DNA of 46,690 bases from an uncultured Flavobacteriaceae bacterium (GTDB lineage Bacteria; Bacteroidota; Bacteroidia; Flavobacteriales; Flavobacteriaceae), in assembly GCA_938020445.1 (NCBI GenBank), contig CALIIC010000018.1, forward strand, positions 1 through 46,690, given 5' to 3'. Positions 24,167-33,557 of this stretch are shown piece by piece. The stretch's first letter is position 1, and every line of letters starts with the position of its first letter. The notes under the pieces were generated by a model. That model was given only the letters and a program-made list of their open reading frames with translations, was not told where the DNA came from and did not search any database. Both the position numbers and the translations under genes were made by a program.

Positions 24167-26050
24167 TCAATCATTATAAATTCTTGCCTGTTTTATATAG
24201 AGTTGTCGGTCAGCACCGTCCAATTTGAACTCCACGTCAATACCGAGGTCTAGATAGGCTTTTGACCTATATTTTTTCTTATGAAAGTATTGCTTTACCA
24301 AGGCCAATTGATTTGCCAAATGTTCTATTTCTTTTTGAGACATGGTTAATTCGCCATTGGTAAGACTAGAAGTAGTGATAATGTCAATGGTATTCTTGTA
24401 AAGCATATCGGCCTGGTCGGGATAGCAAATAAATTGGTCGCTCGTGATATCTGTGTTCGGGGCTACGACATTCTCATTGCCCAATTGAGCGTTTACCACA
24501 AAACCCTGGGTGTCTTTTCGATACAAATTTTTTGTGATTGCTACGCCGTTGACGGCTTCGTTGGGGAACGAACGATGCACTAGAATACCCATAAATACTT
24601 GCTGTTGAGGGATGTCGAAGTACGCACGTTCCATATATGCTTCGTAGGACCAAAGGCTGGCCCAAACTTTTTTAATCGCTTTTTCGATTGTTTTTTTCGG
24701 ATGGTCCAAGATGCCTGTTTTGGAGGTATATAACCCCGCTCCGGAAAACCCTTTGGTGTCTTCGGCATTCGTTGATGAACGAAAGCGCATTCTGTCAGTG
24801 CCATTGGTTTTAGAGATTCTTTTTTCAACGGTGCTAAGGAATGCCTTGTTTAGAGGTGTTTTTGTGATGCTTTTTCTAAGTTTTTTTAATAGCGTACGGA
24901 TGGAGTCCTGATCCGTGGTCGTGTTCAAAAGAAGTATTTTCTCAAGAAGGGGTCTTCCTCCTGCACTTTCCATATGTTTATCGTAAAAGAAAAAAGGGAT
25001 GGCAAAAGCACCCTCAGGTGTTTTAAAGGCTGCCTTTTTACTTAATTGGTACAATAGGCCAAAATTGGCCGCTTTGTTCCCCACAAAATCCGATGACCGT
25101 TTCTGTATATTTTCGACTCCTACCAAAGAATCTACGCGCAGATCATGGGTTAGCTTTATTCGTTTTTGTCTTCTTTTTATGGGACGTTTGCTTTTACTCA
25201 CGCGAAGCAAAAAAGTATGGCTTTTTACTTCGTATTGCACCCATTTTCCCTTTAGTCGTGAAATAGGCGCATCAAGAAATATCTTTTTATAGGCGGCAAT
25301 GGGGATTTTTCGATTTTGTCCCAAAATAGTCAAGTGGCTCAACGGGGTTTGGAACTCCGATACTATGATTCCCGCAACCGTAGGAAGGTATAAAGGGGTT
25401 TCGTTTAACACGATTATATCATTTGGTCGTATGAGGTCTTTTTCAGCTTCAAAATCACCAATAAACCGCAGTATTCCACGGCCTTTAAATTTGCTAATGG
25501 CTTGGTAGTCCAGTTGCCCATAAATGTCCGAGGGATATAAAATAGGTATAAAGGTCTTGAGATGGTTCGCTTCTTTTTGCAACCGATTGCTATTCAAAAG
25601 AAATGTGAGGTCATGCTTTGTAAACGTATTCTGTTGTACTAGCTGGTGCAATCGTATTATGCTGGCAGGTTCCATAGCATCGGAGGCGGCAATTTCAAGG
25701 CTGTAGCGGTTTTGATTTTTAAAATGATTGAGGTTGCCAAGTAAAAAGCGACGCTTTTTACTTGTGGAATAGTTATGTTCATTAAAATAACCGAGTTCCC
25801 CTCGATAATTTAAATACTCGTTGCAGAAAGCATAATGGTATTTGTAGTTCTTGGCGTTTAGGAAATAGAGCTTTTCAGAATTCAGGTCGAAAACCAATTT
25901 TACGGCATTTACCTGCCCATACTTTTCTACTAAAGGAGTTCCGCTTAACTTTTCAAAATCTTCTGGCGTTTCCAATTTGTTTAGGTACGACTGTCCAAAC
26001 AATACCTGCATCGGGATGGCAAAAATAAGAAGTAATGTAAAAACTCGCAT
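24167..26050 (-). CDS. Exported PEP-synthase/glucan-dikinase-like protein (phosphohistidine domain then ATP-grasp domain)
   Basis: The product has 627 residues. Residues 1-20 form a signal peptide (ending LFGQ). An N-terminal region of about 190 residues is unrecognised. Residues about 210-255 resemble the swivelling phosphohistidine domain of PEP-utilising enzymes (PNDIIVLNETPL, then TPLSHLTILGQNRKIPIAAY with His239). Residues about 320-625 resemble the PPDK/PEP-synthase nucleotide-binding domain (VGNKAANFGLL; RSSTNAEDTKGFSGAGLYTS at 424-443; IDVEFKL...LYIKQARI at the end). This order, His domain before ATP domain, is that of glucan water dikinase, not of PEP synthase, and there is no pyruvate/PEP barrel. 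A signal peptide on an ATP-grasp enzyme is odd because the periplasm lacks ATP. No function is assigned. Confidence 0.8.
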   Translation of the reverse strand: MRVFTLLLIFAIPMQVLFGQSYLNKLETPEDFEKLSGTPLVEKYGQVNAVKLVFDLNSEKLYFLNAKNYKYHYAFCNEYLNYRGELGYFNEHNYSTSKKRRFLLGNLNHFKNQNRYSLEIAASDAMEPASIIRLHQLVQQNTFTKHDLTFLLNSNRLQKEANHLKTFIPILYPSDIYGQLDYQAISKFKGRGILRFIGDFEAEKDLIRPNDIIVLNETPLYLPTVAGIIVSEFQTPLSHLTILGQNRKIPIAAYKKIFLDAPISRLKGKWVQYEVKSHTFLLRVSKSKRPIKRRQKRIKLTHDLRVDSLVGVENIQKRSSDFVGNKAANFGLLYQLSKKAAFKTPEGAFAIPFFFYDKHMESAGGRPLLEKILLLNTTTDQDSIRTLLKKLRKSITKTPLNKAFLSTVEKRISKTNGTDRMRFRSSTNAEDTKGFSGAGLYTSKTGILDHPKKTIEKAIKKVWASLWSYEAYMERAYFDIPQQQVFMGILVHRSFPNEAVNGVAITKNLYRKDTQGFVVNAQLGNENVVAPNTDITSDQFICYPDQADMLYKNTIDIITTSSLTNGELTMSQKEIEHLANQLALVKQYFHKKKYRSKAYLDLGIDVEFKLDGADRQLYIKQARIYND

Positions 26051-26226
26051 ACGGGTAGCGCTTCAGATGACTTTTTATAATTCTTCAATAAAGGTACAGG
26101 TAAGATATTCAAAAGCAAACTGGCTGTGAGGGAAGTATGCTTTTTGTTTAGGGAACGATTCACCAACAATTCTTTGGTAGTCCTATCGAATCGAAAAATC
26201 TATATGACTTCCATATAAAAGAGTGT

Positions 26227-26256
26227 TTTGACCTAGCTTTAAATACCCTATTTTTG
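26227..26256 (+). promoter_or_regulatory. Predicted promoter of the SprT-manC-DUF389 operon
   Basis: TTTG at 26227-26230, an 18-base spacer, then TATTTTTG at 26249-26256: a full match to the Bacteroidota housekeeping consensus. It ends 5 bases before the ATG at 26262, so the transcript is probably leaderless or nearly so. Confidence 0.75.
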
Positions 26257-26261
26257 CCGTA

Positions 26262-26864
26262 ATGGACGATATTCTCGAAAAATACATTCCAGGAAGGTCG
26301 GTAGATCCTTGTTTGACATTAATAAAACAAACAGGCGTTCATCTTAAGATCGTAAATGAGCGTGTCACTCGACATGGTGATTACCGTCGATTGCCAAATG
26401 GAAAGCATCAAATTACTGTAAATGCAACCTTGAACAAATACCGTTTTCTGATTACACTTATACATGAAATAGCGCATTTGGTAGCCTTTGAAAAATACGG
26501 GCGCCGTATTAAGCCACACGGGAAAGAATGGAAACATACGTTTCAGCAGCTAATGCTTCCGTTTATACGACCAGAGATTTTTCCGTCGAAGTTGTTACCG
26601 CTTTTGGCAAGGCATTTTAAAAATCCAAAGGCAAGTAGTAGTACCGATGCACAGTTGTCAATAGCCTTGAAGGAGTACGACACACAACATACGGATAAAT
26701 CCTACGTTTTTGAATTACCCTTTGGAAGTGTTTTTCGTATTTACAATGGTAAACTTTATAAAAAAGGGAATAAACGCGTCAAACGATATGAATGTATTGA
26801 AATGGCCACGGGCAAAATGTATCTCTTTCAACCAAATGCTCAAGTAGACTTAATAAAAGATTAA
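26262..26864 (+). CDS. SprT-like zinc-metalloprotease-fold protein
   Basis: The product has 200 residues. HEIAH at 68-72 is the zinc motif, and the third ligand is likely His86 in KPHGKEW, the typical SprT spacing. The C-terminal half (about 145-195) is a small strand-rich segment (FELPFGSVFRIYNGKLYKKG) that replaces the usual SprT zinc ribbon. The SprT/Spartan family includes DNA-protein-crosslink proteases in eukaryotes; the bacterial proteins are little studied. It is first in a tight operon, 2 bases before manC. Confidence 0.9.
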   Translation: MDDILEKYIPGRSVDPCLTLIKQTGVHLKIVNERVTRHGDYRRLPNGKHQITVNATLNKYRFLITLIHEIAHLVAFEKYGRRIKPHGKEWKHTFQQLMLPFIRPEIFPSKLLPLLARHFKNPKASSSTDAQLSIALKEYDTQHTDKSYVFELPFGSVFRIYNGKLYKKGNKRVKRYECIEMATGKMYLFQPNAQVDLIKD

Positions 26865-26866
26865 AT

Positions 26867-27946
26867 ATGAACAAGAATTATTACGCAGTTTTAATGGCCG
26901 GAGGAGTCGGATCACGATTTTGGCCCATTAGTACAACTGAAAATCCCAAGCAGTTCCACGATATGTTGGGTACGGGAGACACCCTTATACAAAAGACCTT
27001 TAAGCGTTTGAATAAGTTTGTGCCTACAGAGAACATCCTTATTTTAACGAACGAACGATACAATGATTTAGTCCTGGAACAATTGCCCTTGGTAAAACAG
27101 GAACAGGTTGTTTTAGAGCCGGCCATGCGAAATACGGCACCATGTATCTTGTACGCGGCACTAAAAATTCAAAAGATGAACCCTAACGGGGTGATGATCG
27201 TGGCACCCAGTGACCATTGGATAGAAGATGAGGCTGCTTTTGCGAAAGATGTAATTAGCTGTTTTGATAAATGTGAAAAGGAAGAAGTACTGTGTACCCT
27301 AGGTATTAAACCTACTTTTCCCAATACCGGTTTTGGATACATCGAGTTTGAGAAACCTAGTGGAGAAGGCTTGAAAAAAGTACAGCAGTTTCGAGAGAAA
27401 CCAACCTATGAAACGGCCAAAGAATTTTTGGCTCAGGGTAATTTTTTATGGAACGCGGGCATCTTTATGTGGAGTGTAAAAACCATCGTGAACGCATTTA
27501 AAAATTACCAGCCGGCACAGTACGAACTCTTTGAGACAGGAATGTCGTGTTATAATAATTCTGACGAGGCCGACTTTATTAAGGAAAACTATCCAAAGGC
27601 GGAAAACATCTCAATAGACTACGCTATTTTGGAAAACTCAAAAGCTATTTTTGTCCTTCCGGCGACCTTCGATTGGAATGACCTGGGTACTTGGGGGTCG
27701 CTATATGATAAGTTAGACAAAGATGGCGACAATAACGCCGTGGTCAACAGTAAGGTCATCAGCCAAGATGCTAGCGGTAATATGATCCGTTCCCCAAAGG
27801 ATAAGATTGTGGTCGTAGACGGACTGGAAGACTACATTATTGTAGATAAGGAAGAGGTGTTGCTTATCTACCCCAAATCGAAAGAACAGGATATAAAACA
27901 GGTGCTGGCCAAGGTAAAAGATAAATTCGGAGACCAATATGCGTAG
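26867..27946 (+). CDS. manC: Mannose-1-phosphate guanylyltransferase
   Basis: The product has 359 residues. The nucleotidyltransferase signature MAGGVGSRFWPISTTENPKQ is at about residues 10-29, followed by ILTNERY, MRNTAPCILYAALKI, VAPSDHWI and PNTGFGYIEF, all typical of GDP-mannose pyrophosphorylases. It makes GDP-mannose from GTP and mannose-1-phosphate for surface glycans and protein O-glycosylation. It is the single-domain form, without the C-terminal isomerase of bifunctional ManC. It is flanked at 2-base gaps by the SprT-like gene and the DUF389 gene. Confidence 0.96.
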   Translation: MNKNYYAVLMAGGVGSRFWPISTTENPKQFHDMLGTGDTLIQKTFKRLNKFVPTENILILTNERYNDLVLEQLPLVKQEQVVLEPAMRNTAPCILYAALKIQKMNPNGVMIVAPSDHWIEDEAAFAKDVISCFDKCEKEEVLCTLGIKPTFPNTGFGYIEFEKPSGEGLKKVQQFREKPTYETAKEFLAQGNFLWNAGIFMWSVKTIVNAFKNYQPAQYELFETGMSCYNNSDEADFIKENYPKAENISIDYAILENSKAIFVLPATFDWNDLGTWGSLYDKLDKDGDNNAVVNSKVISQDASGNMIRSPKDKIVVVDGLEDYIIVDKEEVLLIYPKSKEQDIKQVLAKVKDKFGDQYA

Positions 27947-27948
27947 AT

Positions 27949-29418
27949 ATGAGTGAAGAAACAGAACAACATAACCAAGACCACTTAGAAGAACCGGTTC
28001 AGAGCAAACAGGAAGTAAAAAAGGACTTTCAAGGACTTCTTGGGAGTACCAAGAAATTTCTTAGTGAACTGTTGGACATTCGTAGCAATACCGATCAGGA
28101 AGCTACGAAAGAAGCCATTATTGCCGATATTCCTTTTAAGGGGCATACGTCTTGGATTTTAATTTGTTCTATTTTTATTGCCTCCATTGGCCTCAATGCG
28201 AACTCAACCGCAGTAGTAATCGGAGCGATGTTAATTTCTCCCCTTATGGGGCCTATTCTAGGTATGGGAATGTCTTTGGCAATCAATGATATTGATACCC
28301 TTAGACGCTCACTCAAGAACCTCACTGTAATGGTGGTGCTAAGTGTGCTCACGGCCTTTCTGTTTTTCTGGGTCTTTCCCTTAAAGACAGATTCTTCTGA
28401 GTTGTTAGCGCGCGTAAAACCAGATATTCGAGATGTATTGATAGCCTTTTTTGGTGGCTTGGCCCTGGTTATTGCACGTGCAAAAAAAGGAACGATCGCC
28501 AGTGTTATTTTTGGGGTTGCGATTGCCACGGCATTGATGCCACCACTCTGTACCGTTGGTTATGGCTTGGCGATCGGCAGGTGGGATTATGCGGGCGGAG
28601 CAATGTTGCTTTTTGGGATAAATACCATTTTTATTGGCTTGGCGACGTTTTTGGTGTTAAAGATTCTGCGCTTCCCGATGGTGCGGTATGCAAACTCCAA
28701 ACGTCGTAGGTTTATAGCGCGCCTGGTTTCTGTAATCGCCTTGGCGGTCATGATTCCGGCGGGATGGATCTTTTGGGGTGTTTATAAGGAGTTTAAGTTC
28801 AATAGTGAGGCGAGTCAGTTTATTCAGGAAAATATAACACCTTACACGTTTACAAAGGATGGCCGTTTTTTGAATGACCTTTCGGTATTGAACTATAAAC
28901 GAGATGAGGTTTCCTCTGTTGAACTTATTTTTATGGGGAATGAAGGTGTGCCCGATGGGGTCATAGCGACCTGGGAATCTAAAATGCAAAAATTCAAGTA
29001 TTTGAAAGACTGTGACCTCAAAATCATTCAGGGCTCTCAGAACGATCAAGTAAATCAACTAAAATATGTTGATGAACTGTACCAATCCCAAAAGAGTGAA
29101 TTATTGGGGAAAGACGAAAAGATCCGTTTGTTGGAAATGGAATTGAACCGAATGAAAAAATCGGCAGCACGGCAAATTCCTTTTCAGGACATTAGTGCAG
29201 AAGCCAAGAGCAATTATGAAAATTTAGAATCTTTGGGCTTTGCCGATGCGGTTGTGACCGACTTTAAAAAGACAGATACCATCCCGGTATTTGAGGCAAA
29301 ATGGAAGCGGTCGGCGAAACGGGCCAAGGTAGTTGCTGATACCAAAAAATTACACAATTGGTTAAAAATCAGATTAAAAGATAGCACTATTCAGTTAAAA
29401 GAAATTGTTCAGGACTAA
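27949..29418 (+). CDS. DUF389 (TIGR00341) multi-pass membrane protein
   Basis: The product has 489 residues. A charged N-terminal 60 residues is followed by about six membrane helices (roughly residues 65-275). These carry the DUF389 signatures GLNANSTAVVIGAMLISPLM and ATALMPPLCTVGYGLA. The C-terminal 200 residues are soluble, with a predicted coiled coil around LGKDEKIRLLEMELNRMKK. DUF389 proteins have no defined role; transport or stress sensing has been suggested. The C-terminal domain resembles a periplasmic or cytoplasmic OmpA/BON-like module only loosely. It is last in the SprT-manC operon, and its 3' end faces the MlaF gene. Confidence 0.93.
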   Translation: MSEETEQHNQDHLEEPVQSKQEVKKDFQGLLGSTKKFLSELLDIRSNTDQEATKEAIIADIPFKGHTSWILICSIFIASIGLNANSTAVVIGAMLISPLMGPILGMGMSLAINDIDTLRRSLKNLTVMVVLSVLTAFLFFWVFPLKTDSSELLARVKPDIRDVLIAFFGGLALVIARAKKGTIASVIFGVAIATALMPPLCTVGYGLAIGRWDYAGGAMLLFGINTIFIGLATFLVLKILRFPMVRYANSKRRRFIARLVSVIALAVMIPAGWIFWGVYKEFKFNSEASQFIQENITPYTFTKDGRFLNDLSVLNYKRDEVSSVELIFMGNEGVPDGVIATWESKMQKFKYLKDCDLKIIQGSQNDQVNQLKYVDELYQSQKSELLGKDEKIRLLEMELNRMKKSAARQIPFQDISAEAKSNYENLESLGFADAVVTDFKKTDTIPVFEAKWKRSAKRAKVVADTKKLHNWLKIRLKDSTIQLKEIVQD

Positions 29419-29460
29419 GGCGCGATACATCCGTTTTTAAGGGAGTAGTTGCCAGCTGTT

Positions 29461-30228
29461 TTAATTTCTTTCCTCAATATACATTTGTCGTACTTTTTTA
29501 AAGAGCTCAGAGGAGTAAACGAAGTCGGTTACTGCCTCGTTATCGGTTTTGAAGATTTCGTGTTTGCTACCTTCCCATTCTTTTAATCCATCCTTTAAGA
29601 AAAGGATTTTTTCACCGATCTGCATTACCGAGTTCATATCGTGGGTGTTGATAACGGTAGTAATATCGTATTCTTCGGTTATTTCTTTAATTAGGTCATC
29701 AATGAGGATGGCCGTTTTAGGATCGAGTCCTGAGTTCGGCTCGTCGCAGAAGAGGTACTTCGGGTTCATTACAATCGCCCGGGCAATAGCAACTCTTTTT
29801 TGCATACCTCCCGAAATTTCAGAAGGAAATTTATGATGGGCATCTATTAAGTTTACCCTTTTTAGGACCGTATCTACGCGGTCCGTCATTTCCGATTTTG
29901 ATTGTTTGGTGAACATTTCCAAAGGAAACTGAACATTACCGGCAACCGTCATGCTATCAAAAAGGGCGCTTCCTTGAAATACCATGCCCATTTCTTGTCG
30001 CAAGTCGCGCTTTTCATCAGTGCTGAGTTTCGAATAGCTTTTATTGTCATAGCAAATATCACCTTCTTCAGGGGTAAAGAGTCCCAGAAGGCACTTAAGG
30101 AATACGGTTTTTCCCGAACCACTCTGCCCTATGATCAAATTGGTCTTGCCATTTTCGAAAATGGTCGATAGGCCCTTTAGTACATGGGCATCTCCAAATG
30201 ATTTATGAATATCTCTAACCTCTATCAT
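29461..30228 (-). CDS. mlaF: ABC transporter ATPase, MlaF type
   Basis: The start is the ATG at 30228 (MIEVRDIHKSFG); it overlaps the MlaE stop codon (TAATG). The product has 255 residues with Walker A (IGQSGSGKTVFLKC), the ABC signature in the variant form EISGGMQKRVAIARAI, Walker B (YLFCDEPNSGLDP) and the switch histidine (INTHDMNS). EISGGMQKR is typical of MlaF/Ttg2A. It powers phospholipid movement between the inner and outer membranes with the MlaE permease. The MCE-domain protein MlaD is not in the operon and must be encoded elsewhere. Confidence 0.95.
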   Translation of the reverse strand: MIEVRDIHKSFGDAHVLKGLSTIFENGKTNLIIGQSGSGKTVFLKCLLGLFTPEEGDICYDNKSYSKLSTDEKRDLRQEMGMVFQGSALFDSMTVAGNVQFPLEMFTKQSKSEMTDRVDTVLKRVNLIDAHHKFPSEISGGMQKRVAIARAIVMNPKYLFCDEPNSGLDPKTAILIDDLIKEITEEYDITTVINTHDMNSVMQIGEKILFLKDGLKEWEGSKHEIFKTDNEAVTDFVYSSELFKKVRQMYIEERN

Positions 30229-30965
30229 TAGCCCAGTAAAAGTTGTGTTAGTATATAATTTAGAATAATGATGACGACACTGGTCCATACAAACGAGGTA
30301 GTACTCGCTTTCCCAACCTCTAAGGCGCCCCCCTTCATATAATAACCATGAAAGGATGGTACGGTGGCAATTACAAAAGCAAATAATAAGGTCTTTATAA
30401 AGGCGTATGCAATGTGAAACGGAATAAAGTCAAGTGTAAGGCCTGTTACAAAATCTGTACTGGTTAAAAACCCACCGGAAACGCCTGCCAACCAACCTCC
30501 AAAAATACCCACGTACATCGAAATTGCGATGGCAAAGGGGTAAAACAGCATGGCGATAATCTTTGGGAACACCAGGTAGTTCAATGAATTTACGCCCATT
30601 ACTTCCAAAGCATCGATCTGTTCGGTGACTCGCATCGTTCCAATACTCGATGTGATGTAAGATCCCACCTTCCCGGCCATGATGATAGATACAAAGGTAG
30701 GGGCGAATTCAAGGATGACCGATTGCCTCGTCGCAAATCCAATCAAATTTTTTGGAATGATGGGATTGTTGAGATTTAGGGCTGTTTGGATAGTAACAAC
30801 CGCACCGATAAAGAAAGAAATAAAAATTATAATACCCAGAGAACCATATACCAATTCATCTATTTCCTTCAAAACAAGGGTCTTCATAATACGCCATTTG
30901 GTAGGCTTTTTGAAGATTTCCCGCAGCATAATAAAATAGCTGCCGATCTGAGTAAGGTAGTTCAT
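30228..30965 (-). CDS. mlaE: MlaE-family lipid-transport permease
   Basis: The product has 245 residues with five to six hydrophobic helices and the MlaE motifs FISFFIGAVVTIQTALNLN, EFAPTFVSIIMAGKVGS, GTMRVTEQIDALEVMGVN and GWLAGVSGG. It is the membrane subunit of the Mla-type transporter that keeps outer-membrane lipid asymmetry. It is first in the two-gene operon with MlaF. The 5' region (30966-31083) is shared with the divergent phosphatase gene. Confidence 0.95.
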   Translation of the reverse strand: MNYLTQIGSYFIMLREIFKKPTKWRIMKTLVLKEIDELVYGSLGIIIFISFFIGAVVTIQTALNLNNPIIPKNLIGFATRQSVILEFAPTFVSIIMAGKVGSYITSSIGTMRVTEQIDALEVMGVNSLNYLVFPKIIAMLFYPFAIAISMYVGIFGGWLAGVSGGFLTSTDFVTGLTLDFIPFHIAYAFIKTLLFAFVIATVPSFHGYYMKGGALEVGKASTTSFVWTSVVIIILNYILTQLLLG

Positions 30966-31083
30966 GAAATAAAAATAGACTTCTTAAAGTAAAAATAACA
31001 ATAATGAATATCATTTAACCCTGATTTCAAATATTAAGGTTGAATTTATTTACTTTTATGCCATCAATTCATAACCCTTGTTC

Positions 31084-32763
31084 ATGCGCATTAAACCACT
31101 ATTGTTTTTAATCTTACTACTTGCCTTCAGTCCTTCGATGTCCAATGCCCAAAGAAAGTCGAAAAGTATGTCTAAAAAATCGGAAAACACCCAATTAATG
31201 ACGAGACCCAAACTGGTCGTTGGTATTGTGGTAGACCAAATGCGTTATGATTATCTCACTCGATTTTGGGGCCATTACGGGGATGGAGGTTTTAAACGTT
31301 TGGTGAACGAAGGTTTTAATTGTAAAAATAACCACTTTAACTATGCACCTACTAGCACAGGTCCCGGGCATGCATCTGTTTATACAGGTACTACCCCGGC
31401 TACACACGGTATTATTGGGAATGACTGGTATGACAAGGCTTCTGGTACAGAGGTCTATTGCGCCTCCGACAGTACGTATCTTTCAGTGGGAACCGCTTCG
31501 GATGCAGGTAAAATGTCACCGCATAGATTAAATGTAAGTACCGTCACCGACGAATTGCGATTGCACACCGAAATGCGGAGTAAAACAATTGCGGTGGCTT
31601 TAAAGGATAGGGGTGCAATCTTACCTGGTGGCCATACGGCGAATGCCGCTTATTGGTTTAGCGGCGAAGATGAGGGGCAATGGGTCAGTAGTACCTATTA
31701 CATGAATACACTCCCTAAATGGGTCGATGATTTCAATGCCTCTGGAGTGATAAAAAGCTATAAAAAGCCTTGGACTACCTTGAAAGATATCGCTAGCTAT
31801 GTAGAGAGTGGTCCCGATAACAATCCCTATGAAGGGCTTTTCGAAACGGAGACGACCCCCACTTTCCCGCATGATACTCCAAACATGGTAAATAAGAATC
31901 TTGACTTCGAGATCCTGAAATATACACCTTACGGAAACAGTCTTACCACAGATTTTGCCTTAAAGGCACTTGAAGCAGAAAGGTTAGGAGATGATGGTAT
32001 TACCGATTTTTTGGCGATCAGTTTCTCAAGTACCGATTATGTTGGGCATAAGTTTGGTGTGAATTCTAAAGAGATACAGGATACCTACCTGCATCTGGAC
32101 AAGGACCTGGAACGTCTCTTAAATGCCTTGGACAAAAAGGTAGGAAAAGATGCTTATACCGTGTTTTTAACAGCTGATCACGGGGCTATAGATGTACCAG
32201 GGTATTTGAAAGCCCAAAAGATTCCGGCCGGATATATGAATTGGGACGTTATCAAAGCTGAATTCGGGGAATTTTTACAGTTTACCTACGGTACTACTGA
32301 TATTGTTAAGAACTTCTCGAACTACCAGTTCTTTTTAGATCACAAAATCATAAAAAACCTTGACTTAAAAGTAGGGGAGGTACAGAAGGTTTTGGCAAGG
32401 GAACTACTGAATTACAAGGGTATAGACCGTGTTTATACCGGGGAACAAATGCTACAAAACAACTACACCAGTGGCATTCCTTATATTCTGCAAAACGGCT
32501 ATCATCAAAAACGCTCCGGTGATATCTTGGTAGTATTGCAACCCGGAACCATTACCTATCCCGAAACGGGCTCTACACATGGCTCACCTCAAATTTATGA
32601 TACCCATGTGCCACTCTTGTTTTATGGGACGGGGATTCGCAAAGGCAGTACGGTCGAAAGAACGGAGATTCCCGATATTGCTCCAACCATTGCGAGTTTG
32701 CTAGGAATCGCTTTTCCAAACGGAAGTACGGGGACTCCCATTCTCAAAGTGTTGGAAAAATAA
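31084..32763 (+). CDS. pafA: Alkaline phosphatase, PafA type
   Basis: I start at the ATG at 31084; the frame begins two codons earlier at a TTG. The 559-residue product has a signal peptide (ending SNAQ) and the alkaline-phosphatase fold: VVGIVVDQMRYDYL (Asp51 metal ligand), NYAPTSTGPGHASVYTG with a threonine nucleophile (Thr90 or Thr92), the PafA-type Lys/Arg pair in ALKDRGAILPGGH, and the ligands DH in TADHGAID. PafA phosphatases in Flavobacterium and Elizabethkingia are made independently of phosphate level, unlike PhoA. The enzyme should release phosphate from monoesters in the periplasm. It is 8 bases before murI. Confidence 0.92.
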   Translation: MRIKPLLFLILLLAFSPSMSNAQRKSKSMSKKSENTQLMTRPKLVVGIVVDQMRYDYLTRFWGHYGDGGFKRLVNEGFNCKNNHFNYAPTSTGPGHASVYTGTTPATHGIIGNDWYDKASGTEVYCASDSTYLSVGTASDAGKMSPHRLNVSTVTDELRLHTEMRSKTIAVALKDRGAILPGGHTANAAYWFSGEDEGQWVSSTYYMNTLPKWVDDFNASGVIKSYKKPWTTLKDIASYVESGPDNNPYEGLFETETTPTFPHDTPNMVNKNLDFEILKYTPYGNSLTTDFALKALEAERLGDDGITDFLAISFSSTDYVGHKFGVNSKEIQDTYLHLDKDLERLLNALDKKVGKDAYTVFLTADHGAIDVPGYLKAQKIPAGYMNWDVIKAEFGEFLQFTYGTTDIVKNFSNYQFFLDHKIIKNLDLKVGEVQKVLARELLNYKGIDRVYTGEQMLQNNYTSGIPYILQNGYHQKRSGDILVVLQPGTITYPETGSTHGSPQIYDTHVPLLFYGTGIRKGSTVERTEIPDIAPTIASLLGIAFPNGSTGTPILKVLEK

Positions 32764-32771
32764 AAACGACT

Positions 32772-33557
32772 ATGAACAAGGATCCCATAGGTATGTTTGA
32801 TTCCGGTGTCGGAGGCACCTCTATTTGGAAAGAGGTTCGCAAGCTATTACCAAATGAGGATACTATCTTTTTGGCAGATAGTAAAAATGCGCCCTATGGT
32901 GAGAAATCAGAAGCCGAAATACAGGGTTTAAGTATAAAAAATACGGAATTACTGTTAGAGAAGAAGTGCAAACTCATTATTGTGGCCTGTAATACGGCGA
33001 CCACGAATGCGATTGACTATTTGCGAAAAACCTATGATGTTCCTTTTATTGGAATAGAGCCTGCCATTAAACCGGCCGCCTTGCAATCTACGTCGAAAAC
33101 AGTGGGAATTCTAGCTACCAAAGGTACATTGAGCAGTAGCCTTTTTCATAGCACTTCGGAAAACTATGCTGCTGGAATCCAGATTATCGAACAGGAAGGT
33201 ACGGGCCTGGTGCCTTTAATTGAAGCTGGTAAGACAGATTCGGAGGAAACCCGAAAACTCCTAAAACGTTATTTGGCACCTATGATTTCAGCGAATATAG
33301 ATTACCTGGTATTGGGGTGCACTCATTATCCCTATTTGGTGCCAATCTTAAAATCAATATTACCGGCCCATGTAAAGATTATTGATTCAGGAGCCGCGGT
33401 GGCAAAACAGACCAAAGCTGTCCTGGAAAAAAACAATGCACTGAAACGGGAAGTTGAAAAAGGCGATAGTACGTTTTATACAAATAACAGCGTACAGACC
33501 CTAAGCAGTTTTTTGAAAGACTCTGCGCCAACCAATATAACCTATCTAGACTTTTAG
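32772..33557 (+). CDS. murI: Glutamate racemase
   Basis: The product has 261 residues. FDSGVGGTSIWKE is near the N-terminus. The two catalytic cysteines are in VACNTATTNAID (about residue 76) and LGCTHYPYLVP (about residue 183). PFIGIEPAIKPA is also characteristic. It makes D-glutamate for peptidoglycan. The stop codon lies inside the end of the convergent folA gene: the coding regions overlap tail to tail by 12 bases, and no terminator fits between them. Confidence 0.96.
   Translation: MNKDPIGMFDSGVGGTSIWKEVRKLLPNEDTIFLADSKNAPYGEKSEAEIQGLSIKNTELLLEKKCKLIIVACNTATTNAIDYLRKTYDVPFIGIEPAIKPAALQSTSKTVGILATKGTLSSSLFHSTSENYAAGIQIIEQEGTGLVPLIEAGKTDSEETRKLLKRYLAPMISANIDYLVLGCTHYPYLVPILKSILPAHVKIIDSGAAVAKQTKAVLEKNNALKREVEKGDSTFYTNNSVQTLSSFLKDSAPTNITYLDF

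Noticed and set aside
29461..30965. MlaEF as an incomplete or broken transporter because mlaD is absent
   Set aside because: Both genes are intact and overlapping; the MCE gene is often encoded elsewhere in Bacteroidota, so absence here is not evidence of loss.
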